In this document: piece by piece, positions 33,400 through 44,700 of the stretch
Position numbering within the stretch: the first letter of the stretch is position 1
How the letters are laid out: each line of letters opens with the position of its first letter
DNA from: Aradus depressus
Lineage: Eukaryota > Arthropoda > Insecta > Hemiptera > Aradidae
Direction: 5' to 3'
Assembly (NCBI GenBank): GCA_963662175.1
Contig: OY759216.1
Location: 37,837,087-37,901,086 of the forward strand
DNA: 64,000 nt
Program-made: the position numbers and the translations under genes
Notes under the pieces: generated by a model
Told to the model about the DNA's origin: nothing
The model's database searches: none
The model's input: the letters and a program-made list of their open reading frames with translations, nothing else

Positions 33400-36300
33400 A
33401 TTAACTAGATTAGATAATTTGGTTTTGACTTGTTGTTCAGCTGATTAATTTTCGGATGTAGTGATCAATGTAACCGCTGAAGTTATAGGAGACCTTCAGT
33501 ATAAAGAAAATTAGCGGAAAATTATATTTAACAGTTTTAAATGTCACCATTTTACCTGTTTTTCTACGTATTACAGGTTCCAAAAATAAAACAGCTGACC
33601 CTACCTCGTTTGGACACAACATTTTTGTCCATATCGATGATGATATATTTCACGGCAATACCCCATTTTGAATGTTTCAGTTTTTTTTTTGTTTGTTTTG
33701 TTTTATGGCATAATATGTATCTTTAATTATTTTCTAGCAAAATGGGTGCTCCACTTTTAAACTTCCTATTTATATAAATAAAATATTTTATGTGTTTATT
33801 GTGATATATGCCAAAAAAAAAATTAAAAAGAATAAAAAGGCATGAAAACATTCCTTAACACTGTTAGTGTAAATTTGTACAATCATAGTGTGATGGGCTT
33901 TTCTGTACTTAAAAAAAGAAAAGAGTACTTAGCAATTTTATGTTATTTGTTTTTTTTTTTCTATTTTCCCTTGTAACGGGAAAATTATTAGTGATATTTC
34001 TTAGGTACAAAAAAAAATCATTTTTTGTTTAAAAATTAAACTTTTATTCCATTGTTTTTTAACATCACAACTTGTAGTGTCGATTTGTTATATAAATATA
34101 ATTATGAAACAGCTTTTTTTTATTTTAGTGCAAAAAGAAATTATATAATATATTATTTTTTTGTTTTGTTTATTATGTATTTTTGTGAGTGCACATACAC
34201 TTTTGCTTTAGCTCTACCCCATGTGATAGAGATTTATTTCTCAGTTTTGTACAGTATAAATAAAATAAATATGGGGTTATTGTCGGTGTCTTAGAGTGTG
34301 TCTTGCCTTAGGAAAAAACATATTGGGCTCATTGAGTGCACATTTTTTTTTTTTTTTAAACCTTTTTAAATATTTTAAAAAATTATAATAATAAAAAACA
34401 TTTTAAAAAATCACCATAATTATATATACTGCAATTGTGCCAAATGCACGTAACCCATGCAATAATTAATAAGAGATGAACAATCAAAAGTCCTGATTCT
34501 AATACTCTTTAAAAATCTTAAGACTTGTTTTTTTAGACATCATCTATAAATGTGATTTATTGTTAGTTGTATATTGTATAAGTAAGTTTTTTTTATTTTT
34601 TATTTCTATTGGAATCAAATCTCATCTTTTATAAGTGTTTGTGTATTTAAAAAAAATAATAATAAAAATAATACAATCAATGCTCTTTCTAAATGTAACC
34701 ACTTCTATTCCATTTATGTGTGATCTTTCTAATTGTGCAAAAATATACATATATATTTTTTAAATCTATTATTTTATGTAAAAAAAAATCAATTTTATTG
34801 CAATTTAGTGATACAAAGTAATAGTACATATTGTTCCTTTCACATATTGATATCATTCATAACATCATATATCTTTTTTGCAATAGATTCTTTTATATAT
34901 AAATGAATGTAGGGTGAATGTGAAGTCCATGATAGAGGTTATTCGCGAAAACGGATCTAGTTTCTATTCGTAAAATCGTAAATCTTGATGGAGGCTGTTT
35001 TTAGATTTGATGTTTATTTTTCGGATTGTTTGAGGAGATTCTTAATTCATATATCATATATTATTCCAGCATCACTTCTCCCATTTATTTTTTGCCTTCT
35101 CAAAAGGGGAGGGGGGGTCTTCCCGAAATGTCTATATTGGCTAGTTGCTAAAAAATCAAAAACATAAATGAAAGAAGAATATAGCTGCTGGAAAGTATAT
35201 AATTGTAAATTCAAAATCTTACACCAACCTAAATTTATATATTTATTTTCATGTAATTTTACTTCGTGTGTTAAAATAAAAAATATTTCTTTCAAAAATT
35301 GTCCGCTGGTTTTCATATTTCAATAACTATTGAAACCCGTTCTTAATAATAAAATTTAGCAATTAAATAATGATTCTGAAATATACTTTTCTCTACCCTG
35401 CCTTGTAAGAAAACGTGTACTTAAGAATACAATATTATGGCTATGTTATAAATATGACAGTTCAAGAATGAAATATTTGGAAAAATATATATAACTAAAA
35501 TATAATATATTAGTAAACATGTTATGTGACTACTACGTAATAATATTAAGACGTTATGGCAATAAAAAATGTAGATACAATTTATATAAAAAATAAATAT
35601 TCAAGTATACCGTAAATAATGAATAATCGGGTTGGTAACACTGATGAAGTAGTTACGTACCCAACACTTTTAGTACTTGCTTGGCAACGCTGGATCTACT
35701 ATAAGTATTATTTTAATTATCTGTGAGAATTCTTAGAAATCAATAAAAAAAATTAAACAAACTTCGTTTTTTGAAATATTGTCTATTCCATAAGAAATGT
35801 AACAGTTAAAACTACCCGTTTCGGAACTACATCATCGTCAACTTTCAGCTAGGACATTGCCGTGTGGTTCGTTTTGAAATGTCTTCCCTTCTTTTCAATG
35901 ACATTGGTAAAACTAAAATTATTACATTCTCACTAATTTATCCATGATATTCATGAAATAATGTTTGTGTATAACAAAATGATTACTGATAGTATGGGAA
36001 CATTAATAAAATTTAAACCAGAAGTATTATTTGTTATATTTAAAATAACTAAGAGAATAAGAATGGAGATGTAAAGTATAACAAAATGAAGATAAAAATT
36101 AATTAGTGATAATATATATATTTAATGATAATAATTGTATTAACCTATATTTTCTTTTAGTTTTAAAGAAAAAAAAAAAAACTTCTAATTTTGTTTGTAT
36201 GAATGTTCTCACTTTGTCAGTAATCGTTTCGTTGTATTCACAAACATTACTTCACGCATATCACTTATAGGTAAGTTAGTTTATTTTGTTAGTATGTAAT

Positions 36301-37620
36301 AATTTAAGTTTTACCGTGTTGTTTAAGGATGCAAAGATATTTCAGAACAAACAAACTCCTAATTGTAAAAACACGAGGATTTCTGTCTCCAAACCCCTTC
36401 ATACCTACCTGATGTATTATTTGAACTTCAAACTTCACTTAGTGTATAACTAAACCTGACGATGGTGTACTGCCAAATCACGTACAGAATATCTCAAAAA
36501 AAAAAAAAAATTATATTATAAATGTTTACAAAATGTCCGCCTTTCTCAAATTAGATGTTAGGACCTTATATTCACCCTGCATTTATTTCTTAAAGTAGCT
36601 AGCTATATTATTGTTTATTTCTTGTTGAATAGTAATATAATTATTTTATATATACATAATTAAAAACATAAAATACTAACTTGACACTAACACGCACATG
36701 ACACTACTTTGATACGATAGTCGCTCTGAAATCAACTTAAAACTACTAAATCAATGGTTGTGATCACTTTTAGAATAATTGTGTAAATTTATAAATCAAA
36801 GAGAATGAATGCGCACTTCTGATAATCACTTTTTAAATACAATAAAAAATATGTTTAAATCAATTTTCCATTACTGTTTTTTATAAAAGTTTATTTATTG
36901 TTAATTTATATATTGATAAAATCAATTTTGTATTAGATTTAAGAAAAAAATAATACTAAAAGAATTTTTTTAAGCTTCTCGAATTCAAGTTAAATTATTA
37001 TTATAATCTATGACTGTTATTATGTTTGGATTCTTTTTGAATAAAAAAAAATAAAAAAATGAATGTACAAATTTAGGTAGATGTACTGAAGCTTACAAAA
37101 AAAATGCACTCTTATTTTACTGTGTATACTCTTCATTTAGATGTAAGCTTAAAAAAAATGATAAAAGAAAGCCCTTGGTTCTCTTTGCGTTATTGAATAT
37201 AGCAAATAACACAAAATGTTTAGTATTTAAATATTTCCACTGCCTTGATGCTCTTAACTGAGTTTATTTGTATACTGTAGCTTTATTATAGATAATCCAC
37301 CCTATCAGAAAATTATAGATTTAAGTTATTAGAAAATTTATATATAAATATTTATTATTATTTGACAAATGGACTCATCAATTTGTACCAATGACTATAT
37401 TTTCTTATTTTCGTTCTTTATCGCCAAACTCTTTCGGAAGGATGGGTATATTATTATTTAAATAATTATAATTTCATTTTTTTATCTATACGCATTTTGT
37501 TTACGATCTTGTTTATAACCGACTGTAGCTAATAATGAACACTATAATATTGGTATAGAAATTATGTTCTACCAAATTACAAATCTATTCACTCATTTAC
37601 GTAGTACACTTCGTTGTATT
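33400..37620. other. No gene seen; AT-rich, mostly unique
   Basis: I find no domain-bearing frame on either strand in this 4.2 kb. There are many AATAAA motifs (for example 34258-34270, 35270-35280) and TGTAAATA-like motifs, so some could belong to a long E78 3' UTR. A Penelope-like relic (CCGTTTCGGAACTACATCATCGTC) lies at about 35817-35840. Confidence 0.5.
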
Positions 37621-37623
37621 TTG

Positions 37624-38150
37624 TTTTTAACTTCCCCAGCTATATAACAAGTTAGATGTTGAGTTTTTAACTTCCCCAGCTATATAACAAGTTAGATGTT
37701 GAGTTTTTAACTTCCCCAGCTATATAAAAAGTTAGATGTTTAGTTTTAACTGGATTTTCAAGATCTCTGTCCCCTTCTTTCCGTCAGTGTGGGTCTGTAA
37801 AAATGGTAACTCCCAATAGAATATTGTCATGAAATTTTATAAGGGTAACCTGGATAAGGACGACACACTGATTTTCAGCCAAATCGGTCCAAGGAAAGGG
37901 GGGATCAACACAAAAACCCAATAACCACCAAAGTAGTGAACATATCAAAACGAAATTTTATATGTAAATTGAAAACCTCATATGGAAGACACATATGAAT
38001 TTTCAGTCAAATCGACCAAAGGGAATATATTTTTGATTTTCAACTAAATCGGTAAATTGGTTTCAGAGGGATAGCAAAAAACTTAGTTAATTAGTTTGTA
38101 CTGGGGAGATAAATTGTCGGTAAGTCACCAACGATTTTAATGAGTTCTAT
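37624..38150. repeat. Three 40-bp tandem repeats heading a repeat D copy
   Basis: The unit TTTTTAACTTCCCCAGCTAT + ATAACAAGTTAGATGTTGAG occurs three times with a 40 bp period (starts 37624, 37664 and 37704), the third with small changes. A D-family body follows to GGGGAGATAAATTGTCGGT. The repeat unit is the inverted family terminus (CTGGGGAAGTAAA). Confidence 0.8.
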
Positions 38151-39119
38151 TTAGATTGCGCCCTAAGTTGGAGGTTTGGAGACAAATTATTTAGTTATTT
38201 TGACAATTTTTCATTTTATTTAAAGAGAACAATAACATTTTCTGTGACTCTTAAGAGTACAATCAAATTCTTAATTCAATAGTTAAGATTCCTTCTTTTT
38301 GATCTTCATTACCGTTGAATAAATTTAGAAAGAATCTTTGTATCCTGGTTTAGTTTTAGTGTTATTATTTCTTAAATAACTTCTTTGTGTGATATTAATC
38401 AAGATCGTTTACAAATGAGTTAAAATAAAGCACATTACAATATCTAAATATAATTGTCTCACTACAGAAGATACCCATACAGTTTTCTAATCCCAAAACA
38501 TAGTACAAAACACACAAATGCATTTAACATTTAATATATATATGTGGATCACATAGATGTGAAAAGCACTAGTGCCCTTATTTCCTGAACAGGCCTAAAA
38601 TGGATCCTTTTATTATTATTATTATTTGATAATTACATTTGTTTTTTTAAATATAGTTTTTACAAATAATTTATAATTCTTTTATGTACTTAATATTATA
38701 AAAAGAATAAAAGAAATATATTAAACTGTTATTAGTTAATACGTGGAAAAGGCTTTAAAATATCTGTATTTATTTAGAGAAAACATTTTTTACTTAAAAT
38801 GACAGGTATTGTCATTTTGTTTTTGTTATTTTATTTTATTTGATTATTTTTTTTTTTAGATTTAAATTTTATTATAAAATTTGCTTTAGATATTTTTTAT
38901 TCTAGTTACTTGTAATGTATATAATATATATTTTTTATTTTGTAGGCACTACCCATTGATTTCTTCAAAAAGGTGTTGTAATTTATATGATTTTTTAGAA
39001 AGACATTGCCAGAATAAATGGGGCTGGTTATATGGCATTTGTGTTTAATTTTATTATTATTTTTTTTGTTTTTATCCATGTCCTTTCCAAACAAATCCTC
39101 TTAAAAATAGTTAGATATT

Positions 39120-39372
39120 ATGAATCATGTCCGGGCTTTAACTACAAGGTCATATCGCCTACTACCAGAACGCTCTTTTGTCACTCTGGTGGACATGGGC
39201 CCGACTCTACTATGGGAGTCCTAAATTTTGCCTACTCTAAATTTTTATTCATCTAGGATAGGGGTCTTTAACGAGAACGTGATATCGTACAGGCTCGGGA
39301 CCATCGCTTAACGTCTCATCCAAAGGACGGCGTGCTTAAGTTTATTTTCCCTCCCAGACAAAATAAAATAAG
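39120..39372 (-). mobile_element. SINE-A copy, head lost
   Basis: The reverse complement of 32653-32985: TGAATCATGTCCGGGCTTTAAC, CATATCGCCTACTACCAG, GGAGTCCTAAATTTTGCC, GGGGTCTTTAACGAG and CGGGACCATCGCTTAACGTC. The tRNA-like head is missing at its right end. Confidence 0.75.
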
Positions 39373-39799
39373 GGCCTCATATTAATACATTATTGTCGTC
39401 TCTATTTAAGATAATGGAGATGATATACCGTCGCCTGAGTTATATTCGAGTACTTCATACGATATGAAGTTAACCGATCCAAAATCGCTATAAAAATCGG
39501 ACCCAGGGGAAAGAAAAAGTTACAAATCATATTTTAGGATAGTTTATTACAATAATATCTTTGGATGAGTCCGCCTAGAATTTGAGCTATTAAATAGATA
39601 ACTACTTTTTAAAAAAATAATGAATCGGGAATCCATTTGTTTCAACATTTTTATTATGTATTTGTTCTATCTCTAGTTTTCTCATTTTTACCCCTAATCA
39701 TGGAATTGTTTTAATGATTAAGTTTATCTTTATCTGTATAACAGCAATGTAATTATCTTGAGGGTACTAGGAACTGTGGATGTTACTATCCCAGTTACA

Positions 39800-40835
39800 C
39801 ATATTATAGTTATGTAATCGGTTAAAAATTATATGCGAAGTTTTCAACCGAATTTCATGTTTTCCGCCCTCCAAATTTCGAATATGAAAAAAAAATCTGG
39901 CTGTCTGTGAACACAATAACTCCAGATATAATGAATGTATGGAGACGTAATTTTGTATGTGAATACAAAACCCTCTAACGACGATGACGATTATCAGCCA
40001 AATCGACCAAAGGGAAGGTGGAGATTAGAAGGAAGCTTAACACAAAAACTCTTTTAACTACCGATGGATCGAATATATCGATACGAGTTTTATATGAGTG
40101 ACCTGAATCCCGTAAGGACAACACCTATCGATTTTCAGACAAAGAGAAGGGGAATCTAGTTACATGCAGAGGCTATATAGCCCATGAAGATTAAAGTAAC
40201 TGGGAAATTCGATAAATAGATATCCCAAACGCATTACTTTAATGGAAACTAAGATTCAAAAATCTACATAACAAAAAGTCGCAGGTGATTCACTGGCAAT
40301 GAACTTCCCCATTACGAATTAATTAACTGAGTTTTTGCTCTCCCTCCAAAACCAATATACCTTTTGGATTAATAATAGTTGACTAATTAATACAAGGACT
40401 TCTCAATCTCATACTAAATTTTGTGTCAACATATTCATTACATCGGCATATATTAGGGTTTTTGAGTTGAGCCCCTCCCCTGATCCGCTTTTCTTCGGCC
40501 GATTGCACTGAAAAACAACAGGTGACGTCTTTATGGGGATCTGAATTTAAATATAAAATTTAATGTCGATGCATTCATTACATCGGCGTATTTGGATTTT
40601 TCACTTGAGTTCCCTCTTCTGATTTCTCTCTTTTCTTCAGCGTATTTCGTAGAAAATTAATAATAATATAATAAGTAATAATAATTCTCTTTGACTTAGT
40701 TGGCTGGTCGTTCTTAGGGGCTTCTGGGAACACATAAAATTTCGTGTTGATAAATTCATTTTATGGGGAGTTATCGTGCTCACAAACGGACAGGTTATGT
40801 TTTACTTCGTATAGCTGGAGAAGTAAAATCAGAAA
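39800..40835. repeat. Interspersed repeat D, long composite copy
   Basis: Several D blocks occur in succession on both strands: AATCGACCAAAGGGAAGGTG, CCGTAAGGACAACACCTATC, TGTCAACATATTCATTACATCGG (twice). It ends TTTTACTTCGTATAGCTGGA and GAAGTAAAA. The terminal TTTTACTTC / GAAGTAAAA are themselves inverted, suggesting an element boundary. Confidence 0.55.
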
Positions 40836-41619
40836 CAGATATATTGAAAATGAAGAGTTTGTGAGGATTCAGAGAGTCCACGAAATGTTGAAACAGAAAA
40901 ATGGGATGAAATACTATTGAAAACAAACGAATTATACAATACAAAAGTTAAACAAGTTCTTTGTTTTTATTTATTTTATAAGCTTAATACTATATCGACA
41001 CAGATCGCAGAAATGTATTCTGACATTACGAAACCTCCAATAATTTTTTTTTTTTTTTTAATATTTTACTCGACGAATACAAGAAATACTTCCGTGTGGT
41101 AGATGGATGATACAAACAAGATCTCTCTCCCTGAATAATAGATATGTATTTACGATACTGCTCATACCATCATAAAATAAATGCATGCTTTAATACATTC
41201 TTTAATAATATATTTATTAGCAAATGAATGGAATCCCCAAAATGATCAAAATCCCTGGCATACAAATCTATAACGAATTATTCACTCATACATGTATGTG
41301 CTTGTAATAAAATTAACTTTTAATGCTTTTTTTCTTCATAAATAAAATTATACTTTAATATTAATTTAATTGCTCAGAATTTACTAAATAATTCATTATT
41401 ATTAAATCGATTCTCCAACCCTAAAGTTGCCTGTATCTTCAGTGAGGTTATAACAGGTTACAAAACTCTAAATCCGTTGAAATATGAAGTTGTGACTTTC
41501 ATTTTGTTTGATTGATTAATATAACTCGAGATTATTATCATTTTTAATCAAATCATTCTGATCTAGAAAATTTCAGTAGATCTCCATTTATAGAAAGATA
41601 ATTGTTTATTCCTTTTGTT

Positions 41620-41778
41620 ATGTCCAGAAAAGGTAAGAAGTGGTCACCCGAAGAAATAAATAGATTTCTGGAAGAATACGAGAAACATCCTTCTTTATGG
41701 GATCGAAACTCTTGTTTATACAGAAGCAAAAGTAAAAGGGAAGAGAGTTTGAAATATATTGCCGAAGCAATGTCAAAG
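41620..41778 (+). CDS. MADF paralogue 1, exon 1
   Basis: It starts ATG TCC AGA and ends GCAATGTCAAAG|GTTTTT in phase 0. The 53 codons encode the first MADF helices: W8, FLEEYEKHPSLWD and REESLKYIAEAM. The donor GTTTTT is weak, but the same break occurs in paralogue 2 (AAG|GTTTAT). Confidence 0.88.
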
Positions 41779-44700
41779 GTTTTTATTTTTATGTTATTTG
41801 TTTTTTTCAATTCGTGAGCTCATTGAAAAGGGATTTTACATGGGGTATTCCGCGCCAAGAATATACAAATCTCATTTAAGATCCCTATCCTAAATAAGTA
41901 TATGAAGATGGCTGATGTAGTGAGAAGTGATTATTTCACAGGTTGTCAAATAAAATGTAGTATGACCTCTCACAGATTTTTCGTTCCTTTTATTTTTTCT
42001 GCGTAACTTCATCACAACAGTAAAGTGCCTACGTTGAGCGAGAAGAGCAAAAAAAAAAGAATCTGAGAGGTCATACTCGACCGAGTAACATTTACATTAG
42101 GGTTTTTTTTGGCTACTCCGAACCATAAGAAGTCTTATTATAGTAAATAGCAAACAAAAACATACAAGATACTATGTTTTTAGGGCATTTTTGCAAAAAA
42201 TCTACTTTAATTGTAAATTATATAAATAAACAAATACGTAGTGAAGTCCGGGTAAAAACGTAGTAAAATAACTAACTATAATTGTAAAAATGAAGTATTG
42301 CTGCAATGATTATTATATGGTTTAATATTTCTTGTAGGGTACTACTACATTATTATATCAAAATTTCAAAAAATTTATGAAACAAGTTGCCGATTTGTAT
42401 ATTTATGGTATAGAATAGCCGATACATATTTTACGTTTTGCCAAGAGTAGTTAGCGTATCTGACTTGGCTCGGTCGTTTCTAGACAAACGCTGTCATGTG
42501 ATCTTATCTTTTATTTAAATTACAAAGTCATGTTTGCTCTTCTCGCTCAAAGTTGGCACTTTACTCTTGTGATGAAGCTATGCAGAAAAAATAAAAGGAA
42601 CGAAAAACAAAAGTAAATTAACAGTTCGCTGCTGGTAGGAGTAGTCTCACCAAAACATTATTAAGAGATATTATGCCCTGTACCGCATTTTTGTCTTTGA
42701 AAATTAAACCATTTTTACAAAGTTATTTCAACAGTTTTCCTGCCGTTATCTTAACAGTGTTTGACGATTCTCCTTGGAGTCTTATATACTACGTCAATGT
42801 TAATTTGACCCTCTAATCATTGTTAATGAATTCTTAATTTTATTTTTAGGTGATTCCTGATATCAATTTAGATGTTGTAAAGGAAAAAATAAAAACCCTT
42901 CGAAATACGTACACTACAGAGAGGACCAGAGTGTTGAAATCGTTGGACAACTCATCTTCATCAGTCAGGGCCGGATACAGGCCTACCTTGGAGTGGTACG
43001 ACACTGCAGACAGGTTCTGGAGGGAGATTGTGGAGCCTCGGACCTCTAGAGTCAACCAGGTAATTTTAGTTCAATGATATTTGTATACTGAGCATGAGAT
43101 TCCGCGCAGCCATGTTGTCATCTGTTAGGCAAGGGACGCACACAGTCAGAATGGCCTCAATAGGATCTTGATGGCTTGTGGCTCGTCCTTCGGGTTGGCC
43201 ATTGACACATCGACTCGTTACTCTAGAATTATTGTATTGGTAACAAGAATTGAGTTTTCCCTCTAAACACAGAAGGCGGGCTACGTTGAGATATGCCTTT
43301 CTAATGCTGATCCATCGAACGAACAAGGTTTCACTATAGGCGCAGAACTCTTCATATCCATAATATCCGACAAGTAGTCAAAATATTTTTAAAAATGCCT
43401 TACTAAACAAATAAATCAATTTTGAACCTGTTTGTTAAACAACCTTTATTTCCTTTAAAAGGTTCTCAAATTGTCTTTTGTGTTCTAAATTCAAAATTTC
43501 TATCTTGTTTGTGGTTTCGTTTATTTTTGTGACTTATGTCCTGACTTCGTTTCGTTGACAAGAGCCCGACTCTACAGTGAGGTCCTAAACTTTGTCTACT
43601 CAGGTTCAGTTACATAGGGGTAGAGGTGTTTTTAACGAGTACGTAACATTGCACAAGCTCGGGACAATCGCTCAACGTCCCGTCCGGAACTCGGCCGGGT
43701 TTCGAACCCGTGCTCTGGAGCACAGTAAGTATGGTTTTGAAGGTTAAGCACTCCTCCATAACCTATTTCGGGTCCCGAGCCTTTGCGATGTCAGGTACTC
43801 GTTAAAGACACCCCTTTACCCTAGGATAAATAGTTAATCCTATCGAAAATTGGTTCTTATTAATTTCCAGGAGTCAATATGCCCTCGAACAAAGTTATAG
43901 CACCCCATATGATGAACAATAAATTTCCATAGAAAGTAGTTTAAAGTAATGGTTATTATGTTTTTACTTTTAGGATAGTTCATTGGACATGACCCAGGAT
44001 CCCTTGCAAGAAGCTAAGAGAGAAACATCTTTCTGCAACGTCTCGTTACGCAGTCCCAGCAGTTTATATGGAGCTGACCGCTCCTTCGGTAATGTTCTAT
44101 TGTATTTATGTCTGTATGTAATAGTTAAAGGGGTTAAATGTGAAAATTTACTGGCTACATTTAGTTTGAAATTCAGTATTCCAATTTATAATTTAAGCTT
44201 CCAAGCTTGAATATATGCGAAAACCTAGGTTTATCTTTTTTCGACTGGGCTATCTTCCCTGAAAGCTATCATTTCCCAGTAATGTACACTTTTCTTCTCA
44301 TAGCTGGCTGCTGAGTTTGGTAAGGCCTTCCTCTTTGGAACTGGGCTAAAAAGGCATTAACACTGCCTAAGGAGATATTGTCTAAAAGATTCAATACATT
44401 TCCGTTGAATTGGTTAGACTATGCACGAGTATGGTTCTACTGGTTCGAGTTTGCCATAACAAGACCGAAACAAGTAATGAATGGAACCTGTAGTAAAATT
44501 CTGGACTATTTATTGCTTGCGAAAATCCGAGCTCGAGTTTTCAACGGAATTCGCGCTTTAAGGTCTTCTGAACACGTTTTGACCATTTTCACGATGATGT
44601 CTGTATGTATGTGTTAGGAACTTTGTGAGCGTTCTAACTCCGTAAAGTTCTCAAATTGCGAATCTCAAATCACCGATTAGTAGCAATTAACTTGAACTAT

